64,000 nt of DNA from Nitrospirillum viridazoti. Its GTDB lineage: Bacteria > Pseudomonadota > Alphaproteobacteria > Azospirillales > Azospirillaceae. Of this stretch, positions 18,515 through 27,221 are shown piece after piece; positions within the stretch are counted from its first letter, which is position 1; each line of letters opens with the position of its first letter. The stretch is from assembly GCF_007827975.1 (NCBI RefSeq), contig NZ_VITT01000028.1, one strand, 5' to 3'. The position numbers and the translations under genes were made by a program. A model generated the notes under the pieces. It ran no database searches, was not told the origin of the DNA, and saw nothing but the letters and a program-made list of their open reading frames with translations.

Positions 18515-19183
18515 TCAGCGGCTGGGCCGGACGCGCCAGTAGAGGTAGGAGCGGAGGACCGAGATCAACGCCAAGGGCAGCAGCACCGCCATCGTCAGGC
18601 GGGGCCCCCGGATCAGGGCCGGCGGCAGCCACAAGGTCAGGGCCAGCAGCAGGAAGCCGCCGGCCACAAACAGTCGGCCACCGAAGCGGTGCGTCTGGTC
18701 CCACACCCATTCGTCGTTGCGCGTCCACGGCGTCCGGATGCCCAGCAGACCGTTCTGCCGCACCTTGCCCATCACATTGCCCATCAGGATCAGGAACACA
18801 CCCATGATCAGCGCATGGGTGCGGCCCATGTCCACCGGGTGGCCCAAGGCGCCGCCCACCAGGGCGAAGTGGGTCAGCGCCAGCATGCCGGTCAGCGACA
18901 GACAGGCCGTACGCCAAGCGGTCCCTGACCGCGCCAGGGCCGCCGCGCTGGGCGAAAACCGGGCCAGCAAGGCCATGAGCGCCGCCCATCCCACGACGGT
19001 CAGAGGCAGGATCGCCAGCGCCCGAGGTGCCGGGGCGACCCCATTGACCTGACCGTTGGCATCCCAATGGATGGGTAGGGTCGCATCCATCCCGACCTGC
19101 GTCAGCGTATAGATGCTGACCAGCGCCATGACGGCCAGGATCTGGGCCGTCATCAGCCAATAGAACCGAGCGGACATATGCAT
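18515..19183 (-). CDS. sdpI: SdpI-like membrane protein
   Basis: 222-aa polytopic protein with about six TM helices. An N-terminal DUF1648-like part (LPIHWDANGQVNGVAPAPRA) is joined to an SdpI-type part (GKVRQNGLLGIRTPWTRNDEWVWDQTHRFGG), the signature of the family. In Bacillus, SdpI is both immunity to the SdpC toxin and the membrane sensor that sequesters SdpR. Here it lies 16 bases downstream of an SdpR-type repressor gene in the same orientation, but no sdpABC toxin genes are nearby. It may respond to foreign toxins or envelope stress; that is inference. Confidence 0.88.
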   Translation of the reverse strand: MHMSARFYWLMTAQILAVMALVSIYTLTQVGMDATLPIHWDANGQVNGVAPAPRALAILPLTVVGWAALMALLARFSPSAAALARSGTAWRTACLSLTGMLALTHFALVGGALGHPVDMGRTHALIMGVFLILMGNVMGKVRQNGLLGIRTPWTRNDEWVWDQTHRFGGRLFVAGGFLLLALTLWLPPALIRGPRLTMAVLLPLALISVLRSYLYWRVRPSR

Positions 19184-19199
19184 GCTCCTCGCGGGACCG

Positions 19200-19508
19200 C
19201 TATTTCCCCGGCTTGACCAGAGCGGGGCTATGGGCCACCCGCTCCCCCTGCCCTATCCCCATGCTGTCCATGAGGCCCGACAGCGCCTCTTCCAGCACCG
19301 ACAGGTTCAGGCGGTAGTAGATGGTGGTGCCCTGACGCTCCTGGTCCACCAGGTCGGCCTCGCGCAGCACGGCGAAATGGCCGGACAGGGTAGGCTTGGC
19401 CAGGTCGAAATGGCGGGCGATGTCGCCGGCCGACAAAGGCCCCTCGCGCAGCAACTGAAGGATGCGGCGGCGGCTGGGATCGGCCAAGGCTTTGAAGACG
19501 CGATTCAT
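19200..19508 (-). CDS. sdpR: ArsR/SdpR family transcriptional repressor
   Basis: 102-aa winged-helix repressor. The core VFKALADPSRRRILQLLREGPLSAGDIARHF, recognition helix AKPTLSGHFAVLREADLV and wing RQGTTIYYRLN are typical of SdpR-like ArsR proteins. There is no metal-binding Cys set, so a metal sensor role is unlikely. It is the first gene of the sdpR-sdpI operon and is expected to repress its own promoter, relieved when membrane SdpI sequesters it. The ATG lies only about 9 bases below the predicted -10, so the mRNA may be leaderless. Confidence 0.92.
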   Translation of the reverse strand: MNRVFKALADPSRRRILQLLREGPLSAGDIARHFDLAKPTLSGHFAVLREADLVDQERQGTTIYYRLNLSVLEEALSGLMDSMGIGQGERVAHSPALVKPGK

Positions 19509-19516
19509 GGCGACGG

Positions 19517-19545
19517 TATTTAGCTAATTACCAAAATATAGTCAA
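19517..19545 (-). promoter_or_regulatory. Candidate sdpR promoter and operator
   Basis: On the minus strand TTGACT (19540-19545) is followed after 17 bases by TAAATA (19517-19522), a good -35 with a modest -10. The palindrome TTAGCTAA at 19520-19527 overlaps the -10 and is a likely operator half for the repressor. The start codon is at 19506-19508. Confidence 0.55.
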
Positions 19546-19797
19546 GCCGCCTCGATGCCGTCTTTCGCGATCGTTGCATTTTGCAATTTTTACCGCCGAG
19601 GTAGCTCTTGTTGAATGCAACACTCCATCAACTGGAAAAATGCGTGACGCAAATGACACACTTTGCGGCATGTAGGAAATTTTTGCCCAGCACCCCCTAT
19701 TTCATTCCCTGAACGTTCCCACAATCCTGGCAAACGCGGAGTCGACGCTATAGACTCCGCTGTGATTTTTCGGTGACCGCCGGCCCGGGAGCGGACC

Positions 19798-21459
19798 TTG
19801 GAAAACCTGTTGCAGACCTTGCGTAATCTGGGGCCGGTGCGGCTGGGCGCCATCGGTGGCGTCGCGCTGCTGATCCTGGCCCTGTTCGGCTTCCTGCTGT
19901 TCAACGGCTCCTCGCCCAACATGGCCCTGCTGTACAGCGACCTGTCGCCCAGCGACGGCGGCGCCATCGTGCAGCAGCTGGACCAGATGCAGCCCAAGGT
20001 GCCCTACCAGGTCAGCCCGGACAGTACCCGCATCGAGGTGCCGGCCGACCAGGTGGGACGCATCCGCATGCTGATGGCCCAGCAGGGCCTGCCCACCGGT
20101 GGCAACGTCGGTTACGAGATCTTCAACCAGGCGGAAAGCCTGGGCACCACCAGCTTCATGCAGTCCGTCCAGCAGCTCCGCGCGCTGGAGGGTGAGCTGT
20201 CGCGCACGGTGAACACCCTGGCCCCGGTGCAGCAGTCCCGCATCCACCTGGTGCTGCCCAAGCGCGAGCTGTTCAGCCGTGAGACCCAGAAGGCCACGGC
20301 CAGCGTCGTCCTGCGCCTGCGGCCCGGCCAGCAGTTGAAGAAGGAACAGGTGGCCAGCGTCCAGCACTTGATCGCCGCGTCAGTCCCGGGACTGCAGCCC
20401 GACATGGTGTCGGTGGTGGACGACAAGGGCAACCTGCTGGCCCGGGGCATGGGTTCCGACAGCAAGGAAGCCATGATGGCGACGGCGGAAGAGAAGCGCC
20501 TCGCCTATCAGCAGCGCCTGACCGACAAGGTCGAGGAGATCGTGGGCCGCACCGTGGGCATGGGCAAGGTGCGGGCGGAGGTGACGGTCGACATGGATTT
20601 CGACCACATCACGACGAACAGCGAGATCTTCGACCCCGACAGCCAGGTCGTGCGTTCCACCGAGACCAACAACGAGAACTCGGAAGACATCAACAAGGAA
20701 GGCCAGGACCCGGTGACGGTGGCGAACAACCTGCCCTCCGCCAACGCCGAAAACACCACCAACGGTTCCTCCAGCTCCAAGACCACCAAGACCAACGAGC
20801 GCATCAATTACGAGATCAGCAAGACCGTGAAGGTCCACGAGCGCGAGGCCGGACAGGTGCGCCGCCTGTCCGTCGCCGTGCTGGTCGACGGCAATTACGT
20901 GCCCGACGACAAGGGTGTGGCCCAGTACCAGCCGCGCTCGGATGACGAGCTGCAGAAGCTGGGGTCCCTGGTCAAATCATCCATCGGCTTCGACGGTTCG
21001 CGCGGCGACACCGTGGACGTGGTCAGTATGAAGTTCGCCACCCCCGAGGGCGAGCTGGAGGCCAAGGAAGAGACGCTGTTCGGCCTGCCCAAGCAGGATG
21101 TGTTCCGCATCGCCGAAACCATCGTGCTGGCCATCGTCGCCATCCTGGTCATCCTGCTGGTCATCCGGCCACTGGTGGCCCGCGCCCTGGACCGCACCCC
21201 GCAGCTGGACGAGGAGCCCGACCTGCTGTCCGACCAGAGCGGCGTGCCGCAGCTGGCCGGTCCCGGCGGCGGCGCCCTGGCCCGCGAGCTGGCGCTGGAG
21301 GCCGCCCAGGCCAACGAGGAACTGGAACAGATGATCGACATCAACCGCGTCGACGGTCGCGTGCGCGCGTCCTCGCTGCGCAAGGTGGGCGAGATCGTCG
21401 AGAAGCACCCGGAAGAGGCCGTGTCCATCATCCGGAACTGGCTGTATCAGGAAAATTGA
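19798..21459 (+). CDS. fliF: Flagellar MS-ring protein FliF
   Basis: 553 aa. It builds the MS-ring of the basal body in the inner membrane. TM1 is at about 19-37, two ring-building domains follow (about 45-215), then a low-complexity periplasmic loop (about 285-335: TTNSEIFDPDSQ to NTTNGSSSSKTTKTNE), a third ring domain, TM2 (about 440-460) and a cytoplasmic tail with the FliG-binding helix (LRKVGEIVEKHPEEAVSIIRNW). The start is TTG at 19798 with GGGAGCGG just upstream. First gene of the flagellar cluster. The 250 bases upstream hold no convincing sigma54 -24/-12 or CtrA pair. The partner gene fliG, usually next, is absent. Confidence 0.95.
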   Translation: MENLLQTLRNLGPVRLGAIGGVALLILALFGFLLFNGSSPNMALLYSDLSPSDGGAIVQQLDQMQPKVPYQVSPDSTRIEVPADQVGRIRMLMAQQGLPTGGNVGYEIFNQAESLGTTSFMQSVQQLRALEGELSRTVNTLAPVQQSRIHLVLPKRELFSRETQKATASVVLRLRPGQQLKKEQVASVQHLIAASVPGLQPDMVSVVDDKGNLLARGMGSDSKEAMMATAEEKRLAYQQRLTDKVEEIVGRTVGMGKVRAEVTVDMDFDHITTNSEIFDPDSQVVRSTETNNENSEDINKEGQDPVTVANNLPSANAENTTNGSSSSKTTKTNERINYEISKTVKVHEREAGQVRRLSVAVLVDGNYVPDDKGVAQYQPRSDDELQKLGSLVKSSIGFDGSRGDTVDVVSMKFATPEGELEAKEETLFGLPKQDVFRIAETIVLAIVAILVILLVIRPLVARALDRTPQLDEEPDLLSDQSGVPQLAGPGGGALARELALEAAQANEELEQMIDINRVDGRVRASSLRKVGEIVEKHPEEAVSIIRNWLYQEN

Positions 21460-21474
21460 GCGCGGACGTAACCC

Positions 21475-22185
21475 ATGACCAACATCCGCAGATTCCTGTT
21501 CGACAATTCCTTCGATCCCGAGGGCCGCCGCGTCGAAGTGCCGGAGGAACAGCTCCCGCCCGTGCCCGAGCTGCCGCCGGAACCGCCGCCCCCGCCCCCA
21601 CCGCCGCCGGAGCCCACCTTCAGCCTGGCCGACCTGCAGCAGCAGGTGCGCATGGCGCGCGAGGCCGCCTACGCCCAGGGCCATGCCGAGGGCATGCAGG
21701 CCGGCGCCGACCAGTCGGCGCTGGCGCTGGCCAACGTGCTGGCCCAACTTCAGGGCAGTGTCGGACAGCTGATCCAGGCGGAGACACAGGGCCGGGCGCT
21801 GCGGGCCCAGAACACCATCCGCATGGCGCTGGCCATCGTGCGCAAGCTGTTCCCCGCCATGGTCAAGCGCCACGGCCTGGTGGAGGTGGAAGCCTCGGTG
21901 AACGCCTTCCTGGCGGAGCTGTCGGACGAACCGCGCCTGCTGGTGCGCGTGCATGAGAACTGGCTGGCCCCCATCAAGGAGAAGATCGAGGACATGGCGG
22001 CGCGCCAGGGCTTCGCCGGCTCCGTCGCCGTGGTGGCCGATCCCCGCGCCGGGGAACTGGACTGCAAGGCCGACTGGGGCGACGGCGGCGCCGAGCGCGA
22101 CGTGGCCGCCCTGTGGGCCGAGATCGACCGCATCGCCGGCAACCTGGGGCGTCCCCTGGAAGATGGCCGCGAAGCGGCGGAATGA
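21475..22185 (+). CDS. fliH: Flagellar assembly protein FliH/FlbE
   Basis: 236-aa cytoplasmic regulator of the FliI export ATPase. A short N-terminal docking segment (NIRRFLFDNSFD) is followed by a proline tract (about 36-45) and a helical region with the family-like ADLQQQVRMAREAAYAQGHAEG (GxxxG-like spacing), then a C-terminal E-type domain (MVKRHGLVEVEASVNAFL, VRVHENWLAPIKEK). The start lies 15 bases after the fliF stop, so fliF and fliH are directly adjacent. It should bridge FliI, FliN and the export gate. Confidence 0.88.
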   Translation: MTNIRRFLFDNSFDPEGRRVEVPEEQLPPVPELPPEPPPPPPPPPEPTFSLADLQQQVRMAREAAYAQGHAEGMQAGADQSALALANVLAQLQGSVGQLIQAETQGRALRAQNTIRMALAIVRKLFPAMVKRHGLVEVEASVNAFLAELSDEPRLLVRVHENWLAPIKEKIEDMAARQGFAGSVAVVADPRAGELDCKADWGDGGAERDVAALWAEIDRIAGNLGRPLEDGREAAE

Positions 22186-22278
22186 GCGTATAGGCCCAGA
22201 TGGGCCAGTATGTTATGGCCCATTGTTGTTAGGATGCGTGACCGGGCGACGCCCCGGCGGTGAGAAACGAGGGAAGCG

Positions 22279-22581
22279 ATGAGCCTGGACGATTTCGACG
22301 GCCAAGCAGGCATGGACGCCGATGGCGCCCCTATCGTGAAGGACCTGGAGGCCGTCTACGACATCCCGGTTCAGATTTCCGCCGTGTTGGGCAAATGCAC
22401 CATGCAGGTGAGCCAGTTACTGAAGCTGGGCCGCGGCGCGGTGGTGGAACTGGACCGCAAGGTGGGCGAGGCCATCGACATCTACGTCAATAACCGCCTG
22501 GTGGCGCGCGGCGAGGTGGTGGTGGTGGAAGACCGCCTGGGCGTGACCATGACGGAAATCATCAAGTCCGAACGCACCTGA
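22279..22581 (+). CDS. fliN: Flagellar motor switch protein FliN
   Basis: 100-aa C-ring component. The SpoA domain is complete: VYDIPVQISAVLGKCTMQVSQLLKLGRGAVVELDRKVGEAIDIYVNNRLVARGEVVVVEDRLGV is read across about 26-90. The short acidic N-tail is typical. Good RBS (GAGGGAAG) just upstream; 93 bases separate it from fliH. fliM, its usual C-ring partner, is not in the window. Confidence 0.95.
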   Translation: MSLDDFDGQAGMDADGAPIVKDLEAVYDIPVQISAVLGKCTMQVSQLLKLGRGAVVELDRKVGEAIDIYVNNRLVARGEVVVVEDRLGVTMTEIIKSERT

Positions 22582-22606
22582 TCCGTAATCGAGAAAAGAG
22601 AAACCG

Positions 22607-23551
22607 TTGAACAGCCGCCCCCCTTCCCCGACCTTGCGCGCCGCCGGCACCGCCGCCGGACGGGTGGCTGCGGCCGCGCCGGCGCCGGAGGCGGCGAACG
22701 AGGCCAAGGGGCCGGCCCATCCGACGGGGACCCAGGCGCCGGCGTCCGCCCCCCTGCCGGAGCCGGTGCGGGTGCGCCATGGGCTGGACCTGACCACGGT
22801 GCTGGGCCTGGTGGCGGGATTCGCCCTGGTGTTCTCGGCCCTGGCCTTCGGCGGGCACGCGCGGGCCTTCATCAACGTGCCCTCGCTCATGATCGTGGTG
22901 GGCGGCACCATCGCCGTCACCATCGTGTCCTTCGCGCGGGAGGACCTGGCGGCCTGCCGCCGCCAGCTGGCCCGCGCCCTGATGCGGCCGGTGGCCGACA
23001 TCGCCGATGTCTCCGGCTATGTCCTGCAGATGGCGGAGGCGGCGCGGCGCAACGGCCCGCTGACCCTGCAGCCGCTGATGAAGGACAAGGGGGTGGAACC
23101 CCTACAGGCCCGGGCCATCGAGCTGGTGGTCGACGGCATCGCGGCGGAGGATGTGGAGCGCATCCTGCGCACGGAGATCGAGGCGCAGCAGGCCCGGTCC
23201 CGCCATGGCGCCGCCGTGCTGCGCCGCGCCTCGGAAGTGGCGCCGGCCATGGGCCTGATCGGCACCCTGGTGGGCCTGGTGCAGATGCTGGGCAACCTGC
23301 AGGACCCGGCGGCCATTGGCCCGGCCATGGCCATAGCCCTGCTGACGACTTTCTACGGCGCCCTGGTGGGCAACATGGCCCTGGCGCCGCTGGCCGGGAA
23401 GCTGGAACGCAACACTGACGCCCAGACCATCGTGGACACGCTGTTCATGCTGGGCGCCATCTCCATCGCCCGGCAGGAGAACCCGCGCCGGCTGGAGATG
23501 ATGATGAACACGGTTCTGCCGCCGGAGCTGCGGCTGAACCATTACGATTGA
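22607..23551 (+). CDS. motA: MotA-type flagellar stator / proton channel subunit
   Basis: 314-aa MotA/TolQ/ExbB family protein. A 55-residue Ala/Pro-rich cytoplasmic N-tail precedes TM1-TM2 (about 63-110: TVLGLVAGFALVFSALAFGG, SLMIVVGGTIAVTIVSF), a cytoplasmic domain (about 115-205) and TM3-TM4 with the conserved APAMGLIGTLVGLVQML and TTFYGALVGNMALAPLAGKL. It starts with TTG 25 bases after fliN, so it is part of the flagellar operon. Position suggests a motility stator; a MotB-type partner lies at 47.8 kb, not beside it. The long N-tail is unusual for MotA. Confidence 0.88.
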   Translation: MNSRPPSPTLRAAGTAAGRVAAAAPAPEAANEAKGPAHPTGTQAPASAPLPEPVRVRHGLDLTTVLGLVAGFALVFSALAFGGHARAFINVPSLMIVVGGTIAVTIVSFAREDLAACRRQLARALMRPVADIADVSGYVLQMAEAARRNGPLTLQPLMKDKGVEPLQARAIELVVDGIAAEDVERILRTEIEAQQARSRHGAAVLRRASEVAPAMGLIGTLVGLVQMLGNLQDPAAIGPAMAIALLTTFYGALVGNMALAPLAGKLERNTDAQTIVDTLFMLGAISIARQENPRRLEMMMNTVLPPELRLNHYD

Positions 23552-23609
23552 TGGTTGGACGACGGACGCGTCCCCGGTGGGGCGTCCCGGTTTGAAAGGG
23601 TTTTGAGCG

Positions 23610-25028
23610 ATGCGGTTGCTGATCGTAGGAACGCTGGAAGGCTACATCACGGCGGCGGGCAAGATCGCGCTCCAGAAGGGCGCGAAGGTCGCCCACACCG
23701 ACAGCATCGGCGGTGCCCTCAACGCCCTGCGCGGCGGCCAGGGCGCCGATCTGGTGATGATCGACGTCAAGCTGGACGTCGCCATGCTGATCGAGGCGCT
23801 GAAGACCGAACGCATCACCGTGCCGGTGGTCGCCTGCGGCGTGGCGACCGACGCGCAAGCGGCGGTGAAGGCCATCCGCGCCGGCGCCAAGGAATACATC
23901 CCCCTGCCCCCGGACGCGCAGCTGATCGCCGCCGTGCTGGAAGCGGTGGCGGAGGAGAGCCACGCCATCGTCAGCCGCGACCCCTCCATGGGTAGCGTGC
24001 TGCGCCTGGCCGACCAGATCGCCCCCAGCGACGCCAGCGTGCTGATCACCGGCGAGTCCGGCACCGGCAAGGAACTGATGGCCCGCTACATCCACCGCAA
24101 GAGCCGCCGGGCCAACGCGGTGTTCGTCTCCGTCAACTGCGCCGCCATCCCGGAAAACCTGCTGGAATCCGAGCTGTTCGGCCATGAGAAGGGCGCCTTC
24201 ACCGGCGCCGTGGCACGCCGCGTGGGCAAGTTCGAGGAGGCCAACGGCGGCACGCTGCTGCTGGACGAAATCTCGGAGATGGACATCCGGCTGCAGGCCA
24301 AGCTGCTGCGCGCCATCCAGGAACGGGAGATCGACCGGGTGGGCGGGACCCAGCCGGTGAAGGTGGACATCCGCGTACTGGCCACCAGCAACCGCTTCCT
24401 GGAGGAAGAGGTGCGGGCCGGCCGCTTCCGCGAGGACTTGTTCTTCCGCCTGAACGTGGTGAACCTGGCCCTGCCGCCCCTGCGCGAGCGCCCGGCCGAC
24501 ATCGCCATCCTGTCCCAGCACTTCGCCACCAAATATTCCGAGGCCAACGGCCTGCCGGAACGCAGGGTGAGCCCGGAGGCGATGGCCATGCTGCAAGCTC
24601 ACCGCTTCCGCGGCAACGTGCGTGAGCTGGAAAACACCATGCACCGCGCCGTGCTGCTGTCGCGCGGGACGGAGATCGGCACCGACGCCATCCTGCTGAC
24701 CGGTGCGGAACCGGCTGCACCCGCGCAAGGCTACAGCGCGGTGGCCCCGGTGGCCGCCCGCGCCACCGCAGCCGCCCAGCCCCCCGCCGGTGCGGCTGGC
24801 GAGCCCGGCGCCTCCGGCACCGCCGGCCTGGTGGGCCGCAGCGTGGCGGATGTGGAGCGCGACCTGATCATCGACACGCTCAGCCATTGCCTGGGCAACC
24901 GGACGCATGCCGCCAACATCCTGGGCATCTCCATCCGCACCCTGCGCAACAAGCTGAAGCAGTACAGCGACGAGGGCGTCGCCGTGCCGCCGCCCGCGGG
25001 TGGCGAGCTGGACCGGGCGGCGATGTAA
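23610..25028 (+). CDS. flbD: Sigma54-dependent flagellar activator FlbD
   Basis: 472-aa NtrC-family activator of late flagellar genes. The receiver-like domain (1-about 115) lacks the acidic pair of true receivers, as in other FlbD proteins. The AAA+ domain has Walker A GESGTGKE, the sigma54-contact loop GAFTGA, Walker B GGTLLLDEI and the R-finger region FREDLFFRL. A Pro/Ala-rich linker leads to a C-terminal Fis-type helix-turn-helix (THAANILGISIRTLRNKL). In Caulobacter FlbD activates class III/IV genes and represses fliF, modulated by FliX; no fliX is visible here. Confidence 0.93.
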   Translation: MRLLIVGTLEGYITAAGKIALQKGAKVAHTDSIGGALNALRGGQGADLVMIDVKLDVAMLIEALKTERITVPVVACGVATDAQAAVKAIRAGAKEYIPLPPDAQLIAAVLEAVAEESHAIVSRDPSMGSVLRLADQIAPSDASVLITGESGTGKELMARYIHRKSRRANAVFVSVNCAAIPENLLESELFGHEKGAFTGAVARRVGKFEEANGGTLLLDEISEMDIRLQAKLLRAIQEREIDRVGGTQPVKVDIRVLATSNRFLEEEVRAGRFREDLFFRLNVVNLALPPLRERPADIAILSQHFATKYSEANGLPERRVSPEAMAMLQAHRFRGNVRELENTMHRAVLLSRGTEIGTDAILLTGAEPAAPAQGYSAVAPVAARATAAAQPPAGAAGEPGASGTAGLVGRSVADVERDLIIDTLSHCLGNRTHAANILGISIRTLRNKLKQYSDEGVAVPPPAGGELDRAAM

Positions 25029-25070
25029 GGCGAGGGAACGGACCCCTGACAGGCACCGGAAAGAGAGACC

Positions 25071-27221
25071 ATGGCTGACCAGACCGCGGCCTCCGGCGGC
25101 AACATGCTGCAGTCCCTGTTCGGCAACGCGCGGACGGCCGGTCCCGCGCTGCTGAAGCGGACGGAGATTCTGTTCGCGCTGGGCATCGTGACCATCCTGG
25201 TCATGCTGGTCATCCCGCTGCCGACCTTCCTGTTGGACTTCGGCCTCGCCGTTTCCTTCACCTTTTCCGTCCTCATCCTGATGACGGTGCTCAGCATCCA
25301 GAAGCCGCTGGAGATGAGTTCCTTCCCCACCATCCTGCTGGTGTCCACCATGTTGCGCCTGGCGCTGAACATGGCGTCCACCCGCCTGATCCTGGGCCAC
25401 GGGCATGAGGGCACCCAGGCCGCCGGCCACGTCATCCAGGCGTTCGGCGGCTTCATCATGGGCGGCAACTTCATTATCGGCGTGACGGTGTTCGCCATCC
25501 TGGTGATGGTGAACTTCACCGTCATCACCAAGGGTTCCGGCCGTATCGCCGAAGTGGCGGCGCGCTTCACCCTGGACGGCATGCCCGGCAAGCAGATGGC
25601 CATCGACGCCGACCTGTCGGCCGGCCTGATCGACGAGGGCGAGGCCAAGAAGCGCCGGCGTGAGCTGGAGGAGGAAAGCCAGTTCTTCGGCGCCATGGAC
25701 GGTGCGTCCAAGTTCGTGCGCGGCGACGCCGTGGCCGGCATGGTCATCACCTTCATCAACGTCGTCGTCGGCATGATCATCGGCGTCGGCCAGAAGAACA
25801 TGTCGTTTCTGAAGGCGGGCGCCACCTACACCCAGCTGACCATCGGCGACGGCCTGGTCAGCCAGATCCCGGCGCTGATCGTCTCGCTGGCCGCCGGCCT
25901 CATGGTGTCGAAGTCGGGCCAGACGGGGTCCGCCGACAAGGCGCTGTTCGGGCAGCTGAGCTTCTACCCCTCGGCCATGGGCCTCAGCGCCTTCCTGCTG
26001 TGCGCCCTGGCCCTGCTGCCGGGCCTGCCCTTCCTGCCCTTCGTCTCGCTGGCCATCGCCCTGTTCGCCGGCGCCTACTACCTGCCGCGCCTACGCAAGC
26101 AGCGGTCGGACCAGATGGTGGGCGCGGAAGCCGGTGGCGCGCCCGGTGCCCCCGCCGGCCCCGGCGGCGCCCCCCTGCCGGCGCCGGAGGAGCCCATTTC
26201 CTCCGCCCTGGCCATCGACCTCATTCGCCTGGAACTGGGCTACGGCCTGCTGTCGCTGATCAATACCGACGCCGGCCACCGCCTGACCGACCAGATCAAG
26301 GGCCTGCGCCGCCAGCTGGCCAGCGAGATCGGCATCATCATGCCGGCCGTGCGCATCCAGGACAATCTGCAGCTGCCGCCCAACAGCTACGTCATCCGCA
26401 TCAAGGAGATCGAGGCCGGCCGCGGCGACGTGCGCCCCAACATGCTGCTGTGCATGGACCCGCGTGGCGAGCCCATCCAGCTGCCGGGCGAGGTGACGAC
26501 GGAGCCGACCTTCGGCCTGCCCGCCATGTGGATCGAGCCGGCCTATCGCGAGGAGGCCCTGTTCAAGGGCTTCACCGTGGTGGACCCGCCCACCGTGCTG
26601 ACCACCCACCTGACCGAGGTGGTGCGCGACAACATGGCGGACCTGCTGTCCTATGCCGAGACCCAGAAGCTGCTGGATGAGCTGAACAAGGAACAGCAGA
26701 AGCTGGTGGCCGACGTCATCCCCGGCCAGATCGGCGTGGGCGCGCTGCAACGCGTCCTGCAGAGCCTGTTGGCCGAGCGCATCTCCATCCGCGATCTGCC
26801 GGCCATCCTGGAAGGCGTGTCGGAGGCGACGGGTTACACCCGCAACATCACCCAGATCACGGAGCACGTGCGCGCCCGGCTGTCGCGCCAGATCTCCGAC
26901 AGCCATACCAACGACCAGGGCTACATTCCCCTCATCACCCTGTCGCCGGAGTGGGAGCAGGCCTTCGCCGAGTCCGTCGTGGGCGAAGGCGACGAACGCA
27001 ACCTGGCCATGGCGCCGTCGCGCCTGCAGCAATTCATCACCGCCGTCCGCCAGACCTACGACCGCCACGCCATGATGGGGGAATCGCCGGTGCTGCTGAC
27101 CAGCCCGGGCATCCGGCCCTTCGTGCGGTCCATCATCGAGCGGTTCCGGCCGGCCACCGCCGTCATGTCGCAGAACGAAATCCACCCCAAGGCCAAGATC
27201 AAGACCTTGGGACAAGTGTAA
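25071..27221 (+). CDS. flhA: Flagellar export gate protein FlhA
   Basis: 716-aa core of the type III flagellar export gate. The N-terminal half has about eight TM helices with the FHIPEP-family signature region (SFPTILLVSTMLRLALNMASTR) and the cytoplasmic FHIPEP loop segment (KGSGRIAEVAARFTLDGMPGKQMAID); the C-terminal half is the cytosolic nonameric ring domain (about 370-716). Start 25071 has AAGAGAGA upstream. It is the last gene of the run from fliF; fliR and flhB do not follow, unlike in many genomes. Confidence 0.96.
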   Translation: MADQTAASGGNMLQSLFGNARTAGPALLKRTEILFALGIVTILVMLVIPLPTFLLDFGLAVSFTFSVLILMTVLSIQKPLEMSSFPTILLVSTMLRLALNMASTRLILGHGHEGTQAAGHVIQAFGGFIMGGNFIIGVTVFAILVMVNFTVITKGSGRIAEVAARFTLDGMPGKQMAIDADLSAGLIDEGEAKKRRRELEEESQFFGAMDGASKFVRGDAVAGMVITFINVVVGMIIGVGQKNMSFLKAGATYTQLTIGDGLVSQIPALIVSLAAGLMVSKSGQTGSADKALFGQLSFYPSAMGLSAFLLCALALLPGLPFLPFVSLAIALFAGAYYLPRLRKQRSDQMVGAEAGGAPGAPAGPGGAPLPAPEEPISSALAIDLIRLELGYGLLSLINTDAGHRLTDQIKGLRRQLASEIGIIMPAVRIQDNLQLPPNSYVIRIKEIEAGRGDVRPNMLLCMDPRGEPIQLPGEVTTEPTFGLPAMWIEPAYREEALFKGFTVVDPPTVLTTHLTEVVRDNMADLLSYAETQKLLDELNKEQQKLVADVIPGQIGVGALQRVLQSLLAERISIRDLPAILEGVSEATGYTRNITQITEHVRARLSRQISDSHTNDQGYIPLITLSPEWEQAFAESVVGEGDERNLAMAPSRLQQFITAVRQTYDRHAMMGESPVLLTSPGIRPFVRSIIERFRPATAVMSQNEIHPKAKIKTLGQV

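Noticed and set aside
18515..19508. Complete SDP toxin-immunity system
   Set aside because: No SdpA, SdpB or SdpC-like gene lies nearby; only the repressor and membrane sensor are present.
19546..19797. sigma54 or CtrA promoter for fliF
   Set aside because: TGGCAAACGC near 19727 lacks the -12 GC, and no TTAA pair is present; I could not support a specific promoter.
23445..25430. 661-codon minus-strand frame over flbD
   Set aside because: Antisense to flbD and the start of flhA; no recognisable motif.
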